64,000 nucleotides of DNA from Acidobacteriota bacterium (GTDB lineage: Bacteria; Acidobacteriota; Terriglobia; Bryobacterales; Bryobacteraceae): the NCBI GenBank assembly GCA_026393985.1, contig JAPKZB010000091.1, positions 62,001 through 126,000 of the forward strand. Direction: 5' to 3'. Below, piece after piece: positions 9,271 through 17,083 of this stretch. Position numbers and translations under genes: made by a program. The notes under the pieces are model-generated. The model saw nothing but the letters and a program-made list of their open reading frames with translations. It did not search any database and was not told where the DNA came from. Position 1 is the stretch's first letter, and each line of letters starts with the position of its first letter.

Positions 9271-9316
9271 GTTTGCTCCTTACGACTCCGGTGGTCGAAT
9301 TGTTCCAGAAATGAAA

Positions 9317-9339
9317 CGATTCTCCCGTTTTCAGAATCG
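9317..9339. promoter_or_regulatory. Inverted repeat between divergent ABC and VWA operons (candidate operator)
   Basis: CGATTCT at 9317-9323 and its exact reverse complement AGAATCG at 9333-9339 are separated by 9 nt. The repeat lies in the only non-coding stretch between the divergent ABC transporter and VWA genes, where a dimeric repressor could control both. There is no T-run, so it does not look like a terminator. A chance occurrence cannot be excluded. Confidence 0.4.
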
Positions 9340-9358
9340 AGACAATGTGGGTGGATGA

Positions 9359-9364
9359 TATACT
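9359..9364 (+). promoter_or_regulatory. Candidate -10 element for the VWA operon
   Basis: TATACT matches the sigma-70 -10 consensus at five of six positions and lies 33 nt before the GTG start at 9397. No convincing -35 hexamer is seen at 16-18 nt upstream. If it is real, it lies over the alternative upstream ATG at 9355 and so favours the GTG start. Confidence 0.3.
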
Positions 9365-9396
9365 TTGACAAGTGGAGTGAGGCAGAGGGAATTCTT

Positions 9397-10437
9397 GTGA
9401 AGTTGCGTCAACTCGTTCTCCTCGTAACGATCGTCGGCGCCACTTGGATCACTGGGGCGCTGGCGGCGGATAAGAACCAGAAGCCGCCGGAGCAGGGCGC
9501 CGGCCCCGCGAAAAGCTCGACCCGCGACGCCGTGGCCCCTCGCCGGAAGGCGCCGGTGGCGAGTGCGGAAGATAAAGAGTTGAGCAGCCGTCCTCCGAGC
9601 ATTCGCGTCGATACGAATCTGGTGCTGATTAACGTCACAGTGACCGATCCGCTCAACCGCTTTGTGACCGGGCTCGAAGCCGAACACTTCAAGCTGCTCG
9701 AGGATAAGGCCGAACAGAAGATTGCCAGCTTCGCGAGCGAAGATGCGCCGCTGTCGGTGGGCCTGGTTTTTGACGCGAGCGGCAGCATGGGATCGAAGCT
9801 GCAGAAGGCGCGCCTGGCGACGGCCCAGTTTTTTAAAACCGCCAATCCGGAAGACGAGTTTTTTCTCGTGCAGTTCAACGACCGCCCGGAGTTGACGCAG
9901 CCGTTTACCACCAACACCGAGGAGATCCAGAACCGGCTGACCTTTACCCAGGCCAAAGGCCGGACAGCGCTGCTCGATGGGGTCTATATGGCGCTGAACC
10001 ATATGAAGAAGGCGCGCAACACGCGCAAGGCGATTCTGATTCTCTCCGATGGCGGTGACAATTCCAGCCGTTACACCGAAAGCGAGATCAAAAATCTGGT
10101 CCGCGAAGCCGACGTGCAGATTTACGCCATCGGGATCTTTGAACCCGTCTCGGCCCGCGGCCGCACGGCCGAGGAGCTCTCCGGCCCGGGGCTGCTGAGC
10201 GAGATGGCCGAGCAGACCGGCGGCCGCCACTTTCCGATTGAAAACCTGAACGATCTGCCGGACGTCGCCGGGAAGATTGGCATGGAGCTGCGCAACCAGT
10301 ACGTGATTGGTTACGTTCCCACCAACGGGAATCGGGACGGCAAGTACCGGCGGGTGCAGGTGAAACTGGTACAACCGCGAGGACTGCCGCCGCTGCGGCC
10401 GTTCTGGCGCCAAGGATATTATGCTCCAGCTCAATAG
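9397..10437 (+). CDS. VWFA-related Acidobacterial-type secreted protein 1
   Basis: A 346-residue exported protein with a von Willebrand factor A domain of the type frequent in Acidobacteria. The start is set at GTG 9397 because GAGGGA lies 6 nt upstream and the product then begins with a clean signal peptide (MKLRQLVLLVTIVGATW, predicted to end near LAA); an ATG at 9355 would only add residues before it. The domain has the metal-site motif VFDASGSMG and later ILILSDGGDN. A beta-strand region (NLVLINVTVTDPLNRFVTGL) precedes it. Its 3' end overlaps the next gene by 17 nt. Confidence 0.85.
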   Translation: MKLRQLVLLVTIVGATWITGALAADKNQKPPEQGAGPAKSSTRDAVAPRRKAPVASAEDKELSSRPPSIRVDTNLVLINVTVTDPLNRFVTGLEAEHFKLLEDKAEQKIASFASEDAPLSVGLVFDASGSMGSKLQKARLATAQFFKTANPEDEFFLVQFNDRPELTQPFTTNTEEIQNRLTFTQAKGRTALLDGVYMALNHMKKARNTRKAILILSDGGDNSSRYTESEIKNLVREADVQIYAIGIFEPVSARGRTAEELSGPGLLSEMAEQTGGRHFPIENLNDLPDVAGKIGMELRNQYVIGYVPTNGNRDGKYRRVQVKLVQPRGLPPLRPFWRQGYYAPAQ

Positions 10438-11344
10438 ACGCGACTTTGCCCGGCGCCTGGCGCAGGCGGTCGCCGCCAGCAGTCTGCATGGCCAGGATAC
10501 GGGAGGGCTGACATTCCGCTCCGATACGCGCGAGGTGCTGCTGCACGCCACGGTGGTGGACAAGAAAGGCACGTTTATCACCGATCTGAAGCGCGAAGCC
10601 TTCCGGGTGTTTGAAGACGGCGTCGAACAGCCGATCAAGGTGTTCAAGCAGGAGGACGTGCCGGTTTCACTCGGGCTCATCATTGACAACTCGGGCAGCA
10701 TGCGGCCGAAGCGCAAGCGCGTCGAAATAGCCGCGCTGCAGTTGGTGAAGGCCTCGAACCCGATCGACGAAGTCTTTATCGTCAACTTCAACGAAGACGC
10801 CTATCTCGACGTTCCGCTCACGAGCGACATCAAGAAGCTCGAAGCGGGGCTGACGCGGATCGATTCGCGCGGCGGCACGGCGTTTCGCGATGCGCTGTCG
10901 ATGTCGCTCGATCACGTGAAAGATAAGGGCAAGAAAGATAAGAAAGTCCTGCTGCTGATTACGGACGGGGACGATACCGCTTCGAACGACACGAACCCGC
11001 TTGAGAAGCTGCTCGCGAAGGCGCAGCGGACGGAGGTGCTGATTTTCGCCATCGGCATTCTGAACGAAGAGCGGGTGCGAGAGGCCAAGCGCGCCAAGCG
11101 CGCCCTCGATATGCTGACCAGGCAGAGCGGCGGCGTGGCTCATTTCCCCGAGACGCTTGAGGCTGTTGAGGCAATGGCGATTGCCATTGCCAAGGAGATT
11201 CGCAGCCAGTACATCATTGCCTACAGCCCGACCAAACCGGACGACGGGGCGTTTCACCAGGTGAAACTGACGGTGAAGGCGCCGGGTAACCCGACCGTGC
11301 GGACGCGGAGCGGCTACTACGCCAAGCCGGAGGCGAAGTCCTAG
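10421..11344 (+). CDS. VWFA-related Acidobacterial-type protein 2
   Basis: A 307-residue paralogue of the preceding gene with the same layout: a strand region (EVLLHATVVDKKGTFITDLK), the metal site LIIDNSGSM and a later LLLITDGDDT. Its N-terminus, LNRRDFARRLAQAVAASS, resembles a twin-arginine export signal, whereas protein 1 has a Sec-type leader. It starts within the last codons of protein 1, so the two are cotranscribed and probably coupled. The function of this family is unknown. Confidence 0.85.
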   Translation: MLQLNRRDFARRLAQAVAASSLHGQDTGGLTFRSDTREVLLHATVVDKKGTFITDLKREAFRVFEDGVEQPIKVFKQEDVPVSLGLIIDNSGSMRPKRKRVEIAALQLVKASNPIDEVFIVNFNEDAYLDVPLTSDIKKLEAGLTRIDSRGGTAFRDALSMSLDHVKDKGKKDKKVLLLITDGDDTASNDTNPLEKLLAKAQRTEVLIFAIGILNEERVREAKRAKRALDMLTRQSGGVAHFPETLEAVEAMAIAIAKEIRSQYIIAYSPTKPDDGAFHQVKLTVKAPGNPTVRTRSGYYAKPEAKS

Positions 11345-11347
11345 CCG

Positions 11348-11548
11348 ATGCTGATCTATTTGTGGCGGGCGGCGAAGGGATACCGGCTGCGGCCGTGGGC
11401 TAGCCCCTACATCCGCTGGCGGATTGAGACGTATTGGGGGACCCACGCCGAAACCATCGGTTTTCGCGACTTTGTTTCGTTCGGTTGGACCCACCGCCGG
11501 GAGCTGTGGCGCTTCCTGCGGTGGGCCGAGCGGATGGCCGAAGGCTAG
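11348..11548 (+). CDS. Small basic/aromatic protein of unknown function
   Basis: A 66-residue ORF starting 3 nt after the second VWA gene. It is rich in Trp, Arg and Tyr (YIRWRIETYWG, REAW-like segments) with no signal peptide or clear membrane segment. The spacing suggests it belongs to the VWA operon. I do not recognise it. Its stop overlaps the end of the opposing SIS-domain gene by 4 nt. It could be a non-coding frame, but the immediate start after the upstream stop argues for a gene. Confidence 0.5.
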   Translation: MLIYLWRAAKGYRLRPWASPYIRWRIETYWGTHAETIGFRDFVSFGWTHRRELWRFLRWAERMAEG

Positions 11549-12612
11549 AGCGTTTGCGTGACCTTCGATAGCGTGCGGGGCTGATCGGGGTTGAGCCCCT
11601 TCTCCGCGGCCAGGCAGGCGGCGAACATCTGCGCCGGAATGACGTAGGGGATCGGGGTGTACAGCTCTTCAGGCAGCGCCTTTTTGCTGGCCAGTTTGGC
11701 CGGAATCACGATGGGGCGGCTCGATTGCAGGGCGGCCGCGGCCTTGTTGCTCTGGTCGGTAATCAGGAGCGTTTCGGCGCCCAGACCGGTCAGCTTACTG
11801 AGCAGTTCCTGCATGGAGGGCCAGGTCACGCCGGGTGGGGTGAACAGGAAGACGGGGAAGGCTGCTTCGACCATGGCGATGGGGCCGTGCAGGAAGTCGG
11901 CCGAGGAGAACCGCTCGGCGACGACGTAGCTGGTCTCCATCATTTTCAGGGCGAATTCGAGAGCGTTGGCGTAGTTCAGACCGCGTCCGACCACGACGGC
12001 GTGCTCCATGAAACGGTAGCGGATGGCGCGTTCGGCGACCTGAGGGTAGAGGCTGAGCGCGGCGTTGGCCCATTCGGGCAGCTGCCGCAGCGCGTCGAGA
12101 TCGATCGGGGCGCCGAGGGCGTAGGCGATCAGATACATGGCCAGGAGTTGGCCGGTGTAGGTCTTGGTGGCGGCGACGCTCTTTTCGCGGCCGGCGCGGA
12201 CGAGGAAGGCATGGCCGGCCATTTTCGCCAGCGAACTTTCCGGCTCATTGGTGATGCCGATGGTAAAGGCGCCGGCGGCCTTGGCGCGTTCGAGTACGAG
12301 GTTGGTGTCGGTCGACTCTCCGGACTGGGAGATGGCGATGACCAGGGTATCTTCGCTGTAGGCTACGGGCGCCCCGTACAAAGTGACGATGGAGGGCGCG
12401 GCGAGCGAGACCGGGATCCCGGTGGCAATTTCCAGCAGATACCGGCCGAACTGAGCCGCGTTGTCTGACGTTCCGCGCGCCGACAGGATGATAAATTTCG
12501 GACGGCGGGCAGTGAAGTGTTTCTTCAATTTTTCTATGGAGCGCAGTTCGGCACGGAACGTGCGCTCGAGAGCCGCCGGTTGCTGGCGGATCTCTTCGAG
12601 CATCTTAGACAT
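11545..12612 (-). CDS. SIS-domain aminosugar-phosphate protein (GlmS isomerase-like, no glutaminase domain)
   Basis: A 355-residue protein with two SIS domains. SIS1 contains LSARGTSDNAAQFGRYLLE (about 46-64) and AISQSGESTDTNLVL (about 93-107), and SIS2 contains VVGRGLNYANALEFALKM and FSSADFLHGP. This equals the C-terminal half of glucosamine-6-phosphate synthase without the N-terminal glutaminase. Stand-alone versions act as aminosugar-6-phosphate deaminase/isomerases of the NagB-II/AgaS type, so a catabolic or salvage role is the best inference. An alternative in-frame ATG lies 3 codons downstream. Confidence 0.85.
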   Translation of the reverse strand: MSKMLEEIRQQPAALERTFRAELRSIEKLKKHFTARRPKFIILSARGTSDNAAQFGRYLLEIATGIPVSLAAPSIVTLYGAPVAYSEDTLVIAISQSGESTDTNLVLERAKAAGAFTIGITNEPESSLAKMAGHAFLVRAGREKSVAATKTYTGQLLAMYLIAYALGAPIDLDALRQLPEWANAALSLYPQVAERAIRYRFMEHAVVVGRGLNYANALEFALKMMETSYVVAERFSSADFLHGPIAMVEAAFPVFLFTPPGVTWPSMQELLSKLTGLGAETLLITDQSNKAAAALQSSRPIVIPAKLASKKALPEELYTPIPYVIPAQMFAACLAAEKGLNPDQPRTLSKVTQTL

Positions 12613-12645
12613 CTAACCATTAACGCACGCCGCGGGAGGCCGTCA

Positions 12646-13407
12646 CTACCGGGGTGGGGGAAACGAGTCCCGTATTGGGGGTAGGTGCCCAGGATGAAGC
12701 GGCGCGTGCAGGGGGCGGGTACGGGCGCGGGGGCGAGCACGGTTTCAACGCGCCGGTAGCGGCTGAAGTTGTCGAACGCCATTTCAGAAAGATACTGGCC
12801 GTCGGGCCGGAAGGAGTATTGGTAGGTGTTGCGGGACTGGTTGAGCGCGGCCACCGGATCGTGCTCCCATGGTCTGTTGAACACGTTGTAACGCGTGGCC
12901 ACCTGGCTGGCTTGCACCCGCTGCCAGACACCGGTGAGCGTGCCCGGGGTGGCCGGTGGTGAGCCGGCTAACGACAGACTGGGCAAAAGGAGGGAGAGGT
13001 CGGTTGAGCAGGCCTCAAAGGCTTGTTCGTGGGGCGCGAACTGCATCGCGCCGACGTAGCGGCCTGGGAAGCGGAGGATATAGAGGCTGCCGAGGACGCG
13101 GCTCTTCTCCCCCTAGTTTGTGGTGTCGGCAATCCGGCTCGGGCAGGGGCAGGTCGCGCTGCAGGATCTCTTTGCGGGTCTCGAAGGAGGGGTCGACGAC
13201 CGCCTTCCATTCGGTGGCCAGGTCAGCGGCGGCAGAGCCGAGCGACCGCTGGGATTCGAAAAGGACGATCTGACGGTAGAACTTCCTGGTCTGGTCGACC
13301 CTGGTCCACGTGATGCGGTCGGGGCCTGGTCGGTGTCTTGGTTAAATCGCCGGGACTGCGCCAGAGCCAGCCCGATCGGGAAAAAGAAACAGGACGCCGG
13401 CCCGCAT
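12646..13407 (-). pseudogene. Frame-broken gene for a secreted protein of about 250 residues
   Basis: No single frame spans this block, but protein-like segments join if the frame changes at homopolymer runs. Reading leftward from ATG at 13407: MRAGVLFLFP, shift at A5 (13381-13385), IGLALAQSRRFNQDTDQAP, shift at G4 (13321-13324), TRVDQTRKFYRQIVLFESQ and EWKAVVDPSFETRKEILQRD, shift at C5 (13109-13113), then SRVLGSLYILRFPGRYVGA and GVWQRVQASQVATRYNVFNR. A fourth shift at G5 (12656-12660) would end it at 12646 instead of running 78 nt into the SIS gene. The product would carry a signal peptide (MRAGVLFLFPIGLALA) and has no family I recognise. It may be a decayed gene or one damaged by sequencing indels. 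Downstream in-frame part: 12646-13046. Confidence 0.6.
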
Positions 13408-13482
13408 GTTGGCAGGGTACTCTTTCGAGGCGGCGGGACGGCGGCAGCATCTTGCATCCGGGACTTCGATTGCCGATTCTGG

Positions 13483-14853
13483 ATGCTAGTGAGCCAGGCC
13501 AACTCTGCCCGCATTCTGATTGCCGACGACCAGCCGGACGTGCTGGCCGCGCTGCGCCTGTTGCTGAAGGCTGAAGGGTACCAGATGGAGACGGCCGCCT
13601 CGCCCGCCGCCATTCTGGCCGCGGTCGCCCTGCATGACTACGACCTGCTGCTGATGGACTTGAACTATGCGCGGGATACGACGTCGGGGCAGGAGGGCCT
13701 GGACGCGCTACGGCAGTTAATGGCCAGGGACCCGGCCCTGCCCGTGGTGGTGATGACGGCCTGGGGTTCGGTGGAGCTGGCCGTCGAGGCGATGCGGCAC
13801 GGGGCGCGAGATTTTGTGCAGAAGCCGTGGGACAACGCGCGGCTGCTGGCGATTGTTCGGACCCAACTCGAACTTCGCCAGGCGCTGCGCCGCAGCCAGC
13901 GGCTGGAGGGCGAAAACCGCCTGCTGCACGGCGAGGGCCGGCCGGCGCTGATTGCCGAGAGCGCGGCGATGCAGCCGGTGCTGCAGTTGATGGCGCGCGT
14001 GGGGCCCTCGGACGCCAACGTGCTGATCACCGGCGAGCCCGGCACCGGCAAGGAGGTGGTGGCGCGGACGCTGCATTCGCTGTCGCTGCGGCGGGACCGG
14101 CCAATGATTACGGTCAACGCGGGCGGGTTGGCCGAAGGTGTCTTTGAGAGCGAGTTGTTCGGCCACGTCAAGGGCGCCTTTACCGACGCCAGGGTCGACC
14201 GCGTGGGACGCTTTGAGCTGGCCGATGGAGGAACGCTGTTTCTTGACGAGATTGCCAACGTGCCCTTTCCGCTGCAGGCGAAATTGCTGCGGGTGCTCGA
14301 GATCGGGGAGATGGAGCGCGTGGGGTCGTCGCGGACGCAGCGCGTGGATGTGCGGGTGATTTCGGCCACCAACGCCAACCCCGAACAGGAGGTGGCGGAG
14401 AACCGGCTGCGGCAGGATCTGCTCTTCCGTTTGAATACGATTGAGATTCATCTGCCGCCGCTGCGCGAGCGGCGGGAGGACATTCCGCATTTGGCGGCGT
14501 ATTTTCTGGCGCTGCACGCACGGCGCTATCGGAAACCGCTCGGGGGTTTTGAGCCGGCGGCGATGCGGCTGCTGCGGGAGAACGCTTGGCGGGGTAACGT
14601 GCGGGAGTTGAACCACGTGGTGGAGCGGGCGGTGCTGATGGCGCAGGATGCGATGGTCCGGGCGGCCGATGTGGCGGTGCGTCCGGCGCGGGAGGGGGCG
14701 GGGCGGCTGGAGGAGATGAGTCTTGAAGAGGTGGAGGGATTCCTGATCCGGAAGGCGTTGGCCCGGCACGCCGGCAACGTCAGCCACGCCGCGCGGGCGC
14801 TGGGTTTATCGCGCAGCGCGCTCTACCGGCGGCTGGAACGTCATGGCCTATAA
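13483..14853 (+). CDS. Sigma-54-dependent response regulator (NtrC family)
   Basis: A 456-residue regulator with receiver, AAA+ and helix-turn-helix domains. The receiver has DDQPD, the phosphoacceptor Asp59 in LLLMDLNY and Lys in FVQKPW. The AAA+ domain has Walker A GEPGTGKE, the sigma-54 contact loop as GAFTDA (231-236) rather than GAFTGA, and Walker B TLFLDEIA. The C-terminus NVSHAARALGLSRSALYRRL is a Fis-type HTH. The frame is open back to 13120, but ATG 13483 is chosen because the receiver domain begins right after it and the upstream part is antisense to the frame-broken gene. It overlaps the kinase gene by 11 nt. Confidence 0.93.
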   Translation: MLVSQANSARILIADDQPDVLAALRLLLKAEGYQMETAASPAAILAAVALHDYDLLLMDLNYARDTTSGQEGLDALRQLMARDPALPVVVMTAWGSVELAVEAMRHGARDFVQKPWDNARLLAIVRTQLELRQALRRSQRLEGENRLLHGEGRPALIAESAAMQPVLQLMARVGPSDANVLITGEPGTGKEVVARTLHSLSLRRDRPMITVNAGGLAEGVFESELFGHVKGAFTDARVDRVGRFELADGGTLFLDEIANVPFPLQAKLLRVLEIGEMERVGSSRTQRVDVRVISATNANPEQEVAENRLRQDLLFRLNTIEIHLPPLRERREDIPHLAAYFLALHARRYRKPLGGFEPAAMRLLRENAWRGNVRELNHVVERAVLMAQDAMVRAADVAVRPAREGAGRLEEMSLEEVEGFLIRKALARHAGNVSHAARALGLSRSALYRRLERHGL

Positions 14854-16159
14854 GCTGCCGCACGAGGTGTCCGTGCAGGGGCTCGCGTGGGCGGCGGGTC
14901 TGCCGGGGGTGGCGTTTGCCGGGTGGGCGATCGCCACGGGCGACTATACGCCGAAGGCGGCCTGGGCTCTGGGGCTGGCGATCGGCGGGGCCTGGCTGGG
15001 CTTGGGCCTGCTGGTGCGACGCCGGGTGGCCGCGCCACTGCGCACGGTTTCGCGGCTGCTGGCCGCGATCCGCGAAGGGGACTACTCGATCCGGGCGGCC
15101 GGGGCGTCGGGGACGGATGCGTTGGCCGAGGTGATGCGGCAGGTGAACGCGATGGGCGCGACGATGCACGTGCAGCGACTGGGGGCGCTCGAGGCGACCA
15201 CGCTGCTGCGGAAGGTGATGGAGGAGATCAACGTGGCCGTCTTTGCCTTCGATGAGCAACGGCGGCTACGGCTGGTGAACCGGGCCGGCGAGCGGTTGCT
15301 GGGGCAGTCGGCCGGCACGATGGTGGGCCGGGAGGCTGGCGAGTTGGGGCTGGCCGGATACCTCGAAGAAGAGGCACTCAAGACCGTGCAGCGGGCGTTT
15401 CCGGGCGGGTCGGGACGGTGGGGGATTACGCGGAGTGCGTTTCGGGAAGGTGGATTGCCGCACCGTCTGCTCGTCCTGACGGACCTGACGCGGCCACTGC
15501 GGGAGGAGGAGTTGCGGGCCTGGCAGCGGCTCGTGCGCGTGCTGGGGCATGAGTTGAACAACTCGCTGGCGCCGATCAAGTCGATTGCCGGCTCGCTCGA
15601 GGCGATCGCCCGGCGCGACCCGCTGCCGGCGGACTGGCGGGAGGATATGCAGGAGGGGCTGGGCGTAATTGCGGCGCGGAGCGAGGCGCTGGCGCGGTTT
15701 CTGGGGGCCTACGCCCGGTTTGCCGCGCTGCCGCGGCCGGCGCTCGAGCCGGTGCGGTTGGCGGAGGTGGTGCGGCGCGTGGGGCGGATGGAGGTGCGGC
15801 TGCCGGTGCTGGTGGCGGAGGGGCCGGAGGTGACGGTGCGGGGCGATGGGGACCAGTTGGAGCAGCTGCTGATCAATCTGTTGAGGAACGCGGTGGAGGC
15901 GGCACTCGAGACGCGGGGCGGGGTGGGGGTCCGGTGGGCAGTTTCGGCCGGGCAGGTGGAGCTGCGGGTGGAGGATGAGGGGCCGGGGTTGGCGGAGACG
16001 GCGAATCTATTCGTGCCGTTTTTTACCACCAAGCCGGCCGGCAGCGGGATTGGGCTGGTGCTGTGCCGGCAGATTGCCGAAGGGCACGGGGGCACGCTGA
16101 CGCTCGAGAACCGGCCGGAGCGTGGCTGCGTGGCAGTGCTGCGCTTACCGTTACAATAA
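14843..16159 (+). CDS. Membrane sensor histidine kinase, NtrY-like
   Basis: A 438-residue kinase. Two hydrophobic segments (about 11-28 and 33-50) are followed by a HAMP-like linker, a PAS-like domain (about 120-225), the H-box VLGHELNNSLAPIKSIA with His236, an N-box LLINLLRNAVEAAL and G-boxes VEDEGPGL and GSGIGLVLC. The HELNN form of the H-box is typical of NtrB/NtrY-type kinases paired with sigma-54 regulators. It overlaps the upstream regulator gene, so the two form a cognate pair. The periplasmic loop is very short, so the signal is probably sensed in the membrane or cytoplasm. Confidence 0.92.
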   Translation: MAYKLPHEVSVQGLAWAAGLPGVAFAGWAIATGDYTPKAAWALGLAIGGAWLGLGLLVRRRVAAPLRTVSRLLAAIREGDYSIRAAGASGTDALAEVMRQVNAMGATMHVQRLGALEATTLLRKVMEEINVAVFAFDEQRRLRLVNRAGERLLGQSAGTMVGREAGELGLAGYLEEEALKTVQRAFPGGSGRWGITRSAFREGGLPHRLLVLTDLTRPLREEELRAWQRLVRVLGHELNNSLAPIKSIAGSLEAIARRDPLPADWREDMQEGLGVIAARSEALARFLGAYARFAALPRPALEPVRLAEVVRRVGRMEVRLPVLVAEGPEVTVRGDGDQLEQLLINLLRNAVEAALETRGGVGVRWAVSAGQVELRVEDEGPGLAETANLFVPFFTTKPAGSGIGLVLCRQIAEGHGGTLTLENRPERGCVAVLRLPLQ

Positions 16160-16165
16160 AAGGAT

Positions 16166-17083
16166 ATGTCAATTGTCGTGGTTGGCTCCGTCGCCTATGA
16201 CGGGGTGGAAACGCCGCATGGAAAAGTAGAGCGGATGCTCGGCGGCTCGTGCACTTATATCTCGCTGGCGGCGAGTTACTTTGCCAAGGCGAAGATAGTC
16301 GGCGTGGTCGGGGATGACTTTGCCGAGGAGGATGTCGCGCTGCTGGAGAACCACGGCGTGGACGTGGAAGGCCTGGAGCGCGTACCGGGCAAGACATTCT
16401 ACTGGAAAGGCGTGTACACGCCGGATATGAATGACCGGACGACGCTGGTGACCGACCTGAACGTCTTCGCGGGCTTCGACCCGAAGCTGCCGGATAGTTA
16501 CAAGGACGCCAATTATTTATTTCTCGGTAACATTCAGCCCACGCTGCAGCGCAACGTGCGGGCGCAGATGAAGGCGCCGTGGGTTACCGGCGGCGACACG
16601 ATGAACTACTGGATTTCCGACTTCCGCGACGAGTTGCTGGAGACGCTGAAGGGCTGGAACTTCGTGCTGCTGAACGACCACGAGGCGCGGCAGCTGTCAG
16701 GCGAGACGAATCTGCGACGGGCGGCGCGAGCGATTCAGGCGATGGGACCGAACACCGTGGTGATCAAGCGCGGGGAGTACGGCGCGATGGCGTTCCGCGG
16801 GGATGACTACTTCATCATGCCCGGCTATCTGCTCGAGAACGTGTTCGACCCGACGGGCGCGGGGGACTGCTTTGCCGGCGGCTTCATGGGGTATCTGGCG
16901 CAGGAGGGTATCGACCTGCAAAAGGGCCACATCGACCGGCGGGAGTTGAGCCGGGCGGTGATCTACGGTTCCGTGATGGGCAGTTACTGCTGCGAGAACT
17001 TTGGCGTCGACCGGTTCCGTACGTTGCAGCGCTCGGAGATTGATGCCAGGTTCCAAGAGTTCCGCAAGTTTACGGACTTCTAA
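16166..17083 (+). CDS. PfkB/ribokinase-family sugar kinase
   Basis: A 305-residue kinase with the ribokinase N-terminal GGSCTYISLAAS glycine region (about 30-41) and the C-terminal PfkB signature DPTGAGDCFAGGFMGY, whose Asp in GAGD is the catalytic base. NDHEARQLSGE near residue 172 fits the family's substrate/phosphate region. The sugar substrate cannot be told from sequence. The gene follows the histidine kinase by 6 nt and continues the plus-strand run; the following membrane protein starts within its last codons. Confidence 0.9.
   Translation: MSIVVVGSVAYDGVETPHGKVERMLGGSCTYISLAASYFAKAKIVGVVGDDFAEEDVALLENHGVDVEGLERVPGKTFYWKGVYTPDMNDRTTLVTDLNVFAGFDPKLPDSYKDANYLFLGNIQPTLQRNVRAQMKAPWVTGGDTMNYWISDFRDELLETLKGWNFVLLNDHEARQLSGETNLRRAARAIQAMGPNTVVIKRGEYGAMAFRGDDYFIMPGYLLENVFDPTGAGDCFAGGFMGYLAQEGIDLQKGHIDRRELSRAVIYGSVMGSYCCENFGVDRFRTLQRSEIDARFQEFRKFTDF

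Noticed and set aside
13120-13482. Upstream extension of the NtrC-type regulator
   Set aside because: The frame is open, but the residues are not receiver-like and lie antisense to the frame-broken secreted-protein gene. ATG 13483 begins the receiver domain properly.
13408-13482. Sigma-54 promoter before the NtrC-type regulator
   Set aside because: TGGCAGG and GG/GC pairs are present but not at the required GG-N10-GC spacing.
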